This document shows, one piece after another, positions 46,484 through 58,638 of a stretch of 64,000 bases of DNA. A model generated the notes under the pieces. It ran no database searches, had not been told where the DNA came from, and saw only the letters and a list, made by a program, of their open reading frames with translations. Each line of letters opens with the position of its first letter. Position 1 is the stretch's first letter. Location of the stretch: NCBI GenBank assembly GCA_936432065.2, contig OW386288.2, positions 11,644,706 through 11,708,705 on the forward strand. The letters are read 5' to 3'. Position numbers and translations under genes: made by a program. Origin of the DNA: Rutpela maculata (taxonomy: Eukaryota; Arthropoda; Insecta; Coleoptera; Cerambycidae).

Positions 46484-47799
46484 AATTACTACTGTAATTA
46501 AATATTATTGTAATCTATTATTAAATATAAATAATTAATTACTGCAGTTCTTACAAATATGCTAAGTGTTATTTAATATTCATATTATGTAACGTAATAT
46601 CCACAGACAAATTTAATTCCACAAGTAGAGGGTGTCGGGACACAGAAGTATCCTTCGACTTCACAAAAACAATAGGCAAGTAACGGTATCTAACCACAGA
46701 TCGACACTTATGCAGCCAACTCAGATTGAGCGTACAAATCCGGGAGACAAAAAGGTTTCAAAAAGACAAAGTATTTGGGGTGAAAAGCTGCCCCATTATT
46801 CGCTTCAATCTGTTTGAACAGTCACTGTCTGGTATCACACAGATCAGCTTACGATGCTGTAAATTGATATTTCATTCTGATTTAACTACTATACCCGCAC
46901 ATACGCATGGCTGTGTTCCTATTCTAATGATAAATCCAATAATACCTGTAAGAGGGTTTTCTAGGAAACTTTAATTTTAATGTTGTGACTTGAACATAGT
47001 CTACTAGTCTATTAAATGAATGATTAACTTTTTTGTACATTCAAGAAATATATATGGCTTAAATGTGCTGTACATAATCTAATGAGTTTGTGAAAGTTGT
47101 GCATATTTCGACATACAAAATAGTGACTGAATTGTTTGGAGATTAATACAGGGTCCAGTTTAGTGAATAAGACAGCCCAATCAAGATAAACAATTTATTT
47201 TTACAGGTAAAATTCAGCAGTATTTCATAACATACGTTTCGGTACAGGTTATTGGTTTTACAGGTCCGTATCTTTTATTGTTAGCATCACATAAATGAGA
47301 GAGAGAGTGAAGGCGAGAGTGTAATGTGACGATGCGGTGATTAGCTGCTACTGGGTCGGCATCGGGATTTGGCGAGTATCGTCGACTCAAGGAGTTTTCC
47401 AGCTCAACTCGCTGGCGTTCTGGCGGCGAAATGACGTCGGGGAGTGACGAACGACTCAAGTGGTCCCAGCTCACTTCGCTGAAGGAGTCCTCTAGGTCAG
47501 ATCGTATTAGTGTTTCGGTCTCGGTCTCTCATATCGGGCTCGGGACCGCGCGTAAAGTATCGGGCTCGTTATCGGTCTCGTACCCGAGACTCTCGGGTCT
47601 CGGTGCCCGTAACCTTAAACATCGCATATACTCGGCAACACTGCAACGGTGTCGTAGTATCAAACCGCAAATCAAAACAAACAATTTGTCTTTTTTAATT
47701 GATAAAATCAAGAATATTAAGGTGCCGAAACGCAAACGGAACTGGAGCTAGAGCTGAAAAAGAAAATGGTGAAAAACGCACCAAACAAATGTTCCTCAT
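46484..47799. other. Unrecognised; GTCTCGG-rich block and a hAT-like end
   Basis: 47505-47610 is dense in GGTCTCGG and CGAGAC words, resembling a transposon subterminal region. GGCAACACTG at 47634-47643 looks like a hAT right terminus (CAGTGTTGCC inverted). No left partner was found. Frames at 46632-46974 and 47214-47474 have no domain. Confidence 0.35.
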
Positions 47800-47901
47800 A
47801 TGTCTAAGATGACAAGAGATATTTTCAGCGTGACAGCTACGTCAGTACCTTCAGAGAGATTATTCTCCAAAGCAGCCTTAGTAATACGCAGGGTGTATTA
47901 A
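47800..47901 (+). pseudogene. hAT transposase C-terminal fragment, second family
   Basis: The frame reads MSKMTRDIFSVTATSVPSE followed by RLFSKAALVIR, the hAT dimerisation signature (ATS.PSER.FS.A). It differs from the 395-3553 hAT. Fewer than 35 codons remain. Confidence 0.75.
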
Positions 47902-48925
47902 ATTAATACACTCTGGTAGTACGGAAACACCGAAACTGTTTAAATAAAGATTCTGCCAGAAGTCTTCTCGTTTGAATTCATGGGCAACTTGTGGACTTAC
48001 AGAAAAGCTTTAATTTTTTTTATAATATATTTTGTTATTACGTACTAAAATTATTTCCGTATTAGATACATTATTTATTGTTTTTATTTTATAAGTGCGA
48101 GTATTAATAAAGTTCCCGGTGATTAATCTTGTACTATGGTTATCTTGAGGAATGGTGGTTGATTTTCGGTTTTTTCCTTGTTACTCTTAAACCGTTGCAG
48201 AACAAATTTTATAAATTATGAATTAGATAAGAGTTTTAGAGTATAAAAAAACATTTTGGTACTTAGAATATGTAATGTGTATGTATGACTGCGTCTCGGG
48301 CAATTTTTGTCAAATCTCATCAAAATGAACGCAAGCAGTTTCTAGGCAACCCGTTTTCATGCTGAATTTTCGATAATTTTTAATGCACTTAATATATTAC
48401 TGGAAAAAATTCATGGATCACCCAATATTTTCGTAAATATGTTCACCTAGGACTTTCTTAAATGGTCATTTGATACTTGCCGGTCAAACATCACAGTATG
48501 CACTCTTCCTTATGAAATACCCTGTATAAAGATGCATAAATTAATATTTTTAATTTAAGAGTGGACGCGTGGGTATGTTATGTACACAACGCTATGTGCA
48601 ACACTGTTTGTTTAAAATGGAATCTTTTCAGTCATATTCAGTTAATCTAATGATATTGGTATACTGTCTACAATAATGGTCGGTGTTTTGTTTGTTAGAT
48701 ACTTGAACGAGCGCTGGATTCTATTCAGACATGATGATCACAGGTATTTTTGAAATGTTCTCTATTTACTTATCAAGCCTGATAAATATGACATATTTGA
48801 ACACGTGTTTGGAATAAAGCAAATAGGTACAATCATATTGGTAGCCTGTTAATACGAAATTCATTTTGTTCAGTTTTAAAATATCTAGGAAAAAGGTTTT
48901 TCAACTAAATGCCAAATATTATTAC
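47902..48925. other. No gene recognised
   Basis: AT-rich sequence without identified structure. Confidence 0.4.
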
Positions 48926-49215
48926 ACTCTTCGCAAATACAAAAATGAAGGTATGTACATTGTATTTGATCGGCACCTTTCTAAAACTGTAAATATCGCT
49001 CGTAAATATAAAAATATCATATCGTTGTGTTAGTCATAGCATTCTGAACAACTTTCGAAATGTCCAGATGTCTGTCTGTCCGGCTTCACGTTTCTAGTAA
49101 GCACGATAATTCAAGACAAAAACTACCGGCTGCATTGAAATTTGGACAGTAAGTCAATGCTAGCTAGAGGGAGAACTCGATTTTGAAAAAAATCGATCAG
49201 ATAATGTAAAAGTTA
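48926..49215 (-). repeat. Repeat family X, copy 3, fragment
   Basis: Inverted relative to 16732-18608. ACACTCTTCGCAAATAC, TTTACAGTTTTAGAAA-type and ACGTTTCTAGTAAGCACGA words match the X 3' region. Truncated inward. Confidence 0.65.
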
Positions 49216-49279
49216 TGAAACATTTTAATAAAGAATGTACGTGAGAAGTGTTGCAAACTGTGTAATCGATGTTTTTAAT

Positions 49280-49910
49280 ATTGCGCGTGCGTTATTCCAC
49301 TTCTTAAAAAAGGTTGTCCAGCGTACATTGACAATTACAGGCATGTATCTGTACTCAGCGCAGTGTCTAAAATAATAGAGCTTTTAATATCCATCTTGTT
49401 AATTTTTTAGAGAAAAATAATATTTTGCTGCCATCCCAACACGTATTTAGATCAGGTAGATTAATTGAAACTGCTCCTTGTCATTTACTTAATTATGTAT
49501 ATTCTATACTCTTGCTTAGATGCTGGTAAGTATGTTGTATCAATGCTTTTTGACTTATCTAAAGCTTTTAAAATATTGACTGAAATACTGTTTTCAAAAT
49601 TGTATCATCTAGGAATTAGAAAACTGCCTTGATCTGGGTTAGATCTTATATGGAGGAAAGAAGTCAAACTTGGAGTTCCCCAAGGCTCAGCCCTAGGGCC
49701 TTTATTATTTGTGTTATTTGTAAATGACCTTCCACATTGCGTAAAAAATGAAAGACACGTTACGATGTTTGCTGATGACACCACTATTTCAGCAACAGCG
49801 ACTAGTGTGGTTGAAATTCAATTATAGGTTGAAAATATTTTAAGGGCTTTGTGTGACAGTAATAAATTACTATTGAACTGAAGAACTCTAGTAATAAATG
49901 TTAATATCAG
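49280..49910 (+). pseudogene. LINE reverse transcriptase fragment
   Basis: Broken frames give CVIPLLKKGCPAYIDNYRHV, SVLSAVSKIIE, motif A MLFDLSKAFKIL (D present), motif B KLGVPQGSALGPLLFVLF, NDLPHCV, motif C TMFADDTTIS. Several frame shifts and stops. Jockey/R1-like. Confidence 0.85.
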
Positions 49911-52827
49911 AAGATCACTACCTACAAATTTTAATATCTTATGAAACGAAATGTCTTGGTACTGTACTAGATTATAAGTCACCACGGGATATTCATATTG
50001 GTACTGTATTTAAAAATTAAAATGCAGATTATTTTGACATTTTGCAAATGAAAGACACTTTGGATGAAAATGGTCTACTAAATATTTATTATACTTTAAA
50101 GTACTCACACATTTCATTAAATATTATGAGTTGGGGATGTGACAGAGAAACGAGTGTTTATTCTACAAAAAAGATTAATTCATTTGATATTTATTCTACA
50201 ATCGTGTCAATTTATACATTCATTACCAAACACAGTGTGAGAAATCAGCAGCTAAATTATTTAAAAATAAAGTTAAGACCATCCTAATAGAAGGCAGCTT
50301 TGATGAGTTTGTGCCTGGGATATCTTAGTTATAGCTTCTCTAACATAAACTTTGTTTGATTACTTGAATAATTTGACTTCCATTTTATTTATGACAAACA
50401 AAAATATATGTATATGTATTTATTACTTTTATTTTCATTGTGTTTATATTTTATATTGACATATTGCTTCATGTTGTAATAACGGCCTGGGTATGTTTTT
50501 TTTTTTGCCTTTGGTTTACTCATACTACAACGCTAAAGGTGTCCTTTCTATATCATTAAGCGTCATATTTTCACTACCCCAAACATGAATTGTGGTCAAT
50601 CAATATAGATGAATGTAGATCCACTTCAGTAGCTGTATTGAATTCACGGTATAGAAATATTATTTTGAATAAAGGAATGGAAGAGTTGATAGGGTCCAAT
50701 AAAAAATAAAAACAAGAATGATATGGACATGTGTTTTGGAATTGTACTCTTAATCTATAATAAGATTCTCTAAACCACACTACGGTATGAGGAGCAATGA
50801 CTTCGAAACTCGAAACAATAGGTAATACATGGACCGTTTCAATTGCCCAGTGGCTGCTCTGACTCTGGTGAGTGAGTGCTCTATAGCCGGCAAGGAAATC
50901 TCAGTTCGATATCATAAATAGACTACTAAGGAAATTTGATGGGTGAAAGATAGGAATTGGTATCAGCAGAATAACTTTCGAATAATATCGCCCTTGGTCT
51001 TCAAAAGCGTTTTACTTTCTTTAATTTTTGTTATCTGATATTACAATTCTAAGACTTCCTTAAGATTAGTTAGGCAATGTCTTGTTTATTTAATAACGAA
51101 ATTCTATTAAAAATAAAAATTAGTAGAATGCAAAATTATTAGCACGTAATATCTAGAATTAAAAATATATTAACCTTGAGAAAAGTGCGTTTGTTATTCA
51201 AAGAACTCTCTGGTTTGTCATGAATAATTTTTAAAAATTTGTATTTTTTTATAAACAAAAATTTAGAAGCATTTTTATCTAAAAAGTTAAAACAAAAGTA
51301 TAATATAAAATACGTCAGTGGAGTCTAATTAGGACTAAAAAATTCGCAATGTGAATTGTCTGGTCAGGACAGTTTTTTTGTTTTAACGTGAGGGGAACCT
51401 GTTTTCGTAATTATTTGACGTAGGGATTAATTAGTTATTATTATCGGCCCACTTGTGTAACGTAAATGTTAAACAATCATAGATTGACCCGTGGTGGTCA
51501 TTATATTCTCTTTTGTGGTTCCTAGATATTTTTCTGATGTTTGATGCGTTTTTCTAGGTGAACTACATACTGGTGTGAATGCTCTAGAGAATATATGGTG
51601 CATAGGCGCATGATGTTGGTTCAGGAATTCAGGCTGGACCTTTTGGAGTTAAATGGTACCTAGGCGGGAACCAGGCTCAAAGCCGAATCTGTCCAGATTG
51701 TCTGCTTTTAAACAAAACACACGGTTTAATAAACTATTCTGAAAAATATGTCCACCCGTAAACTTAAAATATACATACAATTAAATTATCTACATAAAAT
51801 AATTGGAAACTAAATGGATTAAATAGATAAAAAGATAAATAAATGCACAATGTTATCAAACTAGCCAGGATATGAAACTAACCGCTCCGTACAAGCGCTG
51901 AGTCAAAGATGGAGATTCTCGCCCGCGATCCTACTGTCAAAATTCCCCACAGCGGCGCTGAATGTCTTAATTATATTTACCTATTAGATATTGTTAAATG
52001 TTCGCGCATACTGTAGCATATTACTTTATAACTCAAATTTCACAAAATATTTTAAACTGATCGCAAAATAGCGAAAAAATACTAAATATTAACAAAACAC
52101 AATGTTAAAGGGAGCTATAACGGCGTTTCGACAGAAATTCCGTTACACCTGATACCGCAGTTTAATAAATGTGTCACTGTCATCCAAAAACCAATATAGT
52201 TTTTCAACGCTTTATATGAAATAAGAGTTGCAAAGACGGCTCTTAACATAAACCACAGGGACTTGATTAAAACTGTTAAATATCTATGAGATCCCCGTCT
52301 AGTTTAGCCGCTAACCCTTTTATGTAAGTAGATTGGAAGCAAAGCATCCGCTGTCTGTAACCGTGGATAACTAATCGGCAACCCCTTATGCGGTGCTATC
52401 GCCGACCTGGTATTAAGCGGCACACCGCCAAGTGTAAAGATGCAACGCTCATAAAATATGTATTATCACGGACAAAAATCTCCGACGTGCTGAAATATTC
52501 AGAAGCTGTTGGAATGATAATACCCGGGACGTTGAAAACTGGACAGCAGCTCTCATTCAGCGGTCGAATACATTACCGAGATATTTACCGACGTTATCTC
52601 GACAGGGACCGACACTTTTCCAGACGTGTTACTGCGTTTCACACTCCATACACCGAATTATAGCTTGTCTCTTTTGTACAGTTTTTGATCTTGACACTTT
52701 TATGTTAATTGAACACTCTATTGCATGTAATATCATTAACGCTTAGAATTTTATTAGCACAATTTTTTCTCAAAGTGTGTTGCCCAAAGTAATGTAATTT
52801 GTGTAAATGATTGTATCATCTTTCCGA
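49911..52827. other. No gene recognised
   Basis: Nearly 3 kb without a domain. The 91-codon frame 52388-52663 (plus) is basic and starts at an ATG but resembles nothing I know. 51890-52150 is slightly GC-richer. Confidence 0.4.
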
Positions 52828-53600
52828 GCGTTTTAGGGCGAGGGATTTAATCTTTGATAATAAACTGTCAATTTGCACGAATTATATTACTTTTGGCAAC
52901 TTAGCTCGAGAAAAAATTAATAGAAAAAAATTAAAAGTACGAGTAGTATTAGGAAGAATATTTTACTAATAAACTAATTAAATAGAAAAAGCATATCTTT
53001 AATGTTAAGTTTTACCATTAATTGTCTCAAGACGGTTTCTTTACATTTTTTGGTTCCCACTGACCCTTTTTCAATTTGATTATTTATGTCATATGTATTT
53101 CCTAGGTAAATGTTGTGGTATATTACAACTTCTACAATGACAATCAAGAAAAACAATATACTTTAAACCATAGGTATTGTAACTCATAGACTGGTCTTCA
53201 CTGTAAAGAGTTCTCGGACACACTTCGAATAATCACACTACGAGTAAAGCCAGACAATAAGTTAACTGTGTGTACAGTGAATTTTTCAAGAATTATTATA
53301 TTAAGTGTTTATTAATATATATTTATGTATTTAATCCTTATTTTTAATTTAAGAAGTTTAATAATCGAGTTAAGATTTGCTTGTTTAAGTGGAGAGTACT
53401 TTAAGTACAACGAATTATAATGTATAGTGCTAGTGCAGAGTTCTGATTTTCCGAATAAGGTGTTGTTACCAACTTTGTGATGGATTGCCATACGTAAGTA
53501 CATTTGTGTATTTAATATGATATAATTGATTTGTCTGCTTCGTAGGCATTTGTATTTAATTTTGTAGATGTCTGCTTACGTGTAAAAAGGAAATAGACAT
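52828..53600 (+). repeat. Repeat family Z, copy 1
   Basis: Begins in GAGGGATTTAATCTTTGATA and ATTTGCACGA, then follows the same order of blocks as 58735-60230 (AATCAAGAAAAACAATATAC, TTTATGTATTTAATCCTT, CATACGTAAGTAC). The left hairpin arm is missing. A further partial copy lies at 53930-54130. Confidence 0.75.
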
Positions 53601-53929
53601 CTCCCAATTCCGAAGTCAAGGTTGTCTGGAGTAAAACATATCTTCAATATCAAGAGACAAAAGTAACAGACACAAAATAAGTTTCAAATTACATGAAAAC
53701 GACATTTTAAACGTAATACATTAAATGACGGTTTCTATAGCAACATGTTTAAACCATAGATATTGCTTCGACCTAGCATATCGCAGGTAAAGGCAAAGAT
53801 AACTTCAGTATGTTTGACCTAACTATAGACATGGTTCAGCCAAGAAAAATATAACTATGAAAGGGCGTGTTGGAGGGCACTTCTAGATTCCTATTTCAAC
53901 TTAACGTGTACGCCAATGTACAATGGAAG

Positions 53930-54130
53930 CAATGTTAAAATTAATTACTTATCTATTTAACCCTTATTTTTAATTTAAGAAGTTTGAAAATAAAGTTAAC
54001 GCTGTTCAGTTAAGCAGATAATACTTTCTGAAAGGTTGAATATGTACTACGAATTGTAGTGTATAGTATATCATATTGATTCCCCGAATTAGTAACGTGT
54101 TGTGAATTCGGGACGGATTATCGTAAATAC
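53930..54130 (+). repeat. Repeat family Z, partial copy
   Basis: Shares TTATTTTTAATTTAAGAAGTT and ACTACGAATTGTAGTGTATAG with Z copy 1, in the same orientation a few hundred bp downstream, suggesting a local duplication. Confidence 0.6.
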
Positions 54131-55074
54131 ATTTTTACCTTATATTTTCCCAAAGTGACCTTTTTTAACTTGTCCATATGAGAGCTATATGTTGTTTATG
54201 AGTTATATGAGCTACTTGTATTTGAATTCAAAATATAAAAGTACTGAAACTGAAATAGTTAGGAAAGGGCTATATCAATTGTAACAACGCATTTTATATC
54301 GATAAAACTGTATGTAATGATTTACAGCGAGAATGTAATTAATGTCACGTACCACTTCTTCACTTAGTAACATGACTATTAATACAATACAAGATATAAA
54401 ATTTCTGTTGTAATAATTTTAATAATCTGGCTCTTCTAAGTGTGTTTATGTTTATTAAAATGTTTATCATGTTGCTAATTTACTTTATGTTGACTGTTGA
54501 TATGTATCCGTGCATACCTACTCATTATAATCTGTCATGTCCGACTGCAACTTCTTATTCAAATGTGCTTTTAACAACTGCAAGAAGTAGTTATCTGATA
54601 TTCTCAGTTTTATAATAAGTCTACTCAAGCTAGAGGGGTGTAGACAAGAATCTTTCTGTTTATTAATTATATTCAGTTGATGGGTACTTAGGTACTGACA
54701 CAATAAAGAAAAACATCTTGTTCAACTTTCTTTTAAACTTTATGTATTGTTAGATTCTATATTCATTATATTTCACTTAGTTTATGAAGGTCGTATACAC
54801 GTATCTTTTATACTTTATTTTCATTCTTATTATACTGAGTGGTGTAGTTATCTCATTGAATATAATCAACTTTTATATAAACCATGTTTTATTATAATTT
54901 TATAGAAAAATATCACAAAGGCATTTGATTAAGCACACACGAATAGGAAGATGTACAAGATATCGGAACTGTAATATACAGTGTATCTCACAGTTTAGAA
55001 CCAATCCAAACACAGTTTCATTCACCAAAAAAAAGAAGCTTCATCAGTAGCTGTTTGGTGCGCAAGATGATTTT
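54131..55074. other. No gene recognised
   Basis: AT-rich; the minus frame 54518-54703 has no domain. Confidence 0.4.
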
Positions 55075-55605
55075 TCTAGTGAGGTAAAATGTCTAGGTAT
55101 AATTCTGGATAAAAGCTTACTTGAAATAATCAAGTGACAAATGTCATCAAAAGCTCTCTGGACAGGCTGCAGAACGACCTACTGGTCATATTTAACGGTT
55201 ATTAGACCCCTTCTAACCTATGCATCTTTGATTTTCTTCTTCTTCTTCTTATTGACGTCTTGGTAAATGTTTTGTAATTCATGAATTATTCTGGTTGACT
55301 TGCCTTTTCTGAATGGAAAATCTGACAGCACACGTCATCTGTCGCACTCTGTAATTCTTAAAAAAGTTATACAAGGAGCAAAAATTTATACACTTTTAGG
55401 CAGCCAAGCAGCACTTAAGGGACTAAATTCATTTCTAATCACCTGGGAATTTCTACAAGCAGTAAAACGACTGGCAAGGAACAACGAGATTACCTTGATG
55501 TGGGTGTCGGGGCATGAAATAATAAAGGGGAATGAAATTACAGATTATCTTGCAAAACAAAGCCTTATCAAACGTTGCACATCATCACTTGAGATATGCT
55601 GACGT
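55075..55605 (+). pseudogene. LINE C-terminal region with RNase H
   Basis: First KCLGIILDKSLL and VIRPLLTYAS (post-palm region). After a ~90-bp low-similarity gap, an RNase H segment: SQAALKGLNSFLITWEFLQA, LARNNEITLMWVSGHEIIKG, NEITDYLAKQS. The WV.GH...GNE.AD..AK pattern is the RNase H C-terminal half of R1/Jockey/I LINEs (canonical NE.AD, here NEITD). Confidence 0.82.
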
Positions 55606-55886
55606 CATAAAGTGTAAACTCAATAATAAATTGACGTGCTAATTTCATATGCATATACGGTACACTTAAATTGGTATTACGCCGTGTTCATAGAATTTTG
55701 CGTATACACAGGAGCTATGCAATATTAGGCGAGGATTGCGTAGTGAATATATCATTCGTCAGCAGTATCTTAACTAACAGTAATTAATTTATAATAGCTT
55801 TGACATCTATATCGCCATCGCATAAGAATAAAAGTTTTATAATTAAGGTCTGAGATCATTCTCTCAGCATTTATGCAACCACTATA

Positions 55887-56637
55887 CAGGGTGCGCCACT
55901 TAAAACTCCGCAGACTTGTAACTTTTTTTTTATGCGATGACCATGTTGGGCACATCAAATTGTAGACATTTTTAAAGCCTTTAAACATGCATACAGACTG
56001 GTTTAAAAAAATGAAAAAATTGTTAAGAAAAGGAACTTAATTTTTTAATGTTTTTTTACCTCACCCTGTACATGGACTATGTTAATGTTATCTTATACAG
56101 ATTTTAATTAGCTTCAATTTATGTTATTAAAATTAAAAAAAATTAAAAATAAAAATTTTGCAATTTCCTATTTAGTACATTTTAATATAAGTTTTTTTTA
56201 AAAAGTATTTATTTCTTTTGTATCTTGTTGCTGTTTTGTTACGTTGAATATTGTTTGTGATATGTATTTTACAAATAAAGCTTAAAATTATTATTTACAT
56301 TCTTTTCAAAGCTATTTTTAAACAAATCAGTTCGGAATGGGAAGGAGGGTTTTTAATTTCTTCCTCTAAAACCAAAAAGAATTTCGAAGATGACATAATA
56401 ACATAAATTGAAACTAGTTAAAAGCTTTATAAGAAGACATTAACGCAGTTTGAGGTAAAAAAATATTCAAGGAAATTAAGTTTTCTTTCTTAACAATTTT
56501 TTCAAAATTTTTTTTTAAATCACTGTGCTCACATGTTTAAATGTCTTAAAAATATCTACAATTTGATGTGCCCAACATGGTCGTCGCTTAAAAAATAAGA
56601 AAGTTACAAGCCTGAGAATTTTAAGTGGCGCACCCTA
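55887..56637. mobile_element. Foldback MITE, CAGGGTGCGCC ends
   Basis: The left end TA/CAGGGTGCGCCACTTAAAA and the right end TTTTAAGTGGCGCACCCTA/TA. The arms extend ~190 bp (sharing GATGTGCCCAACATGGTC). The loop has no coding frame. Same terminal class as 45231-45937 but a different family. Confidence 0.82.
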
Positions 56638-57200
56638 TATATACCCACAATAGGCACAAGTTTATAAAAGCCTTTTATCATTTGAAGTCCACAAAAACAA
56701 TAATTATACAACTATTTAGCACCCCTTAGTAACATTCTTACAGCATCTATAAAATATCTTAAGAAGCTCTTAAAAAACATTTTATAAATTTAGAAATTTT
56801 GTTGCAGTTTTCATTGTCGATGCATATTACTGTATAACTGTTCTTGGTTGAATAGAACTTTCTCGTTTTATAACAGTTGTATCTACGAACTTATAAAATA
56901 TGGAAACATTCAATCGTTGTTTCGACTTATTGGTTTGTGACTAAATACATATGCATTGAAATTTCAATTTAATAAGATTAATAAAGCTAAAATTAACCTG
57001 CTATTAAAATTTTACTGTCGATATATGAAACGATATTCCATGAATTAATAATGCGCCACCAAAATTCTTCAAGTTAAGTGACTGACCAAGATTTATGGAA
57101 AAAATTGTTGTTAATTTTCATAAATTAATTATTTAAAGCATGATACGTAATTAAAAGCACATCTGGAGTATTTTAATGTGTGCAAAGGGAACATTTAATT
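56638..57200. other. No gene recognised
   Basis: AT-rich spacer. Confidence 0.4.
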
Positions 57201-57915
57201 ACTTCCACATCCAGAGGAAGTATAGTAACGACAAAAAAAAATAAAAAAATGTGTATTGTTCAAATAGGCTTAGAATGTCATGAATGAAACGTCGAGATTT
57301 TAAGTTTGAGCGAAAAAAATTTCTGTCTGTCTGTCGGTCTGTTTGTCGGCCTGTCTGTAACTTTTTTTGTGAGCACGTTTACTCTGGAACCGTTTAAGAT
57401 ATTGACTTGAAATTTGGTACATATATGTGCTTTAACGAGATCTAGAATTAGATTATATTTTTATCTTGTTCCATACGAAGGGTTGGGGGGTAAATTGGGG
57501 TAAATTTGCGGTAAATAGGTAAATCAAAAAGGTAGGAGTTCATAAAATTGGTATTTAGTATATACAAGAGAAGCTAAGGTCTCAACAAAAATTTTGGCAT
57601 TAGCCACCCCCATTACCACCCCCACCCCATTATTAAAGGGGATGAAAAAAATTGTGATTTGGTGTGTGTACAAGAACTAGAAACCTCAAAATATTTTTTT
57701 ACTTCATCCACCCCCACTACCACCCCCTATCACCACCCCCACCCCACTACCGATGTGGGGTATCGTTTTATGGGTTTTTGGGGTAGAGGATTTCAAATAT
57801 TATATTATTAAAGTTCCATAAACAATTATTTCCACATACAAAATTTTTTCGTTGGGAGTGACTTGGATAGAAAATCTGGATGTGGAAGTAGTGATTCCTT
57901 GCGCAGCGGTTTTTT
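57201..57915 (+). mobile_element. Repeat family Y, copy 4
   Basis: Complete copy: left hairpin ACTTCCACATCCAGAGGAAG (one mismatch), CTGT run, C-rich tracts (57604-57640, 57714-57750), right end GGATGTGGAAGTAGTGATTC and GCGCAGCGG. Confidence 0.85.
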
Positions 57916-58638
57916 CTTATATGAATGTTTTTACAAGATTTTTCGCATCTAATATCTTACATCTTTTAAACTATGGCGTCTGAAATAAAGAATTTCAGAC
58001 CCAATTAAACAGCTTTTACAAATCTGTTTGTTTTATAACACCTGTTACGAAGCTGTTTTAGTTGCATAGATACTGTTGCGAAGTGTCTTAAAGAACAATT
58101 CTGTTCAATTGACGGTAATTATACATATTTTAATTTTTTGTTACATAAATACTGTGACAGAGCCTTTTATAGAACTATTTAACTCGTCATGTAACCAAAT
58201 TTTTATCAAAGACCTTTACTATATCCTTTTTGAGCAAAACAAGACTTACTTCAGTCATTGGCGTGCATTTCTATTAAGAAAAAAAGGGTCAATTTTTTCG
58301 AGAAGTCATATTAGGCATTTTTTTGTTGAAAAACTAATACAATGTTATTGATCAGCATGCTCGTAGAACCGCTATATCCAGAATTTATCGACATTTTGAT
58401 TTTTGGTTTTCGAATTACGATCCCCTATTGCCTATTTTAAATATTAAATAAATAATCAATAAATTGGTAACGAAATTGTTTTCGAAAAAAAGTCATTATT
58501 CATTTTCTCTTTATATTTACTTTTTTTACTATCCCATATCATCGAAACTTTCAAATTTCGTAGGCCAAGAATTTTCGTATGTAATATCACTAGTGCTTAA
58601 AATTTTATCGAAATTTTTTTCGAAAGCGTGTTGCTTGG

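Noticed and set aside
52388..52663. 91-codon basic frame as a gene
   Set aside because: No recognisable motif and no supporting neighbours; kept only as a note in the spacer entry.
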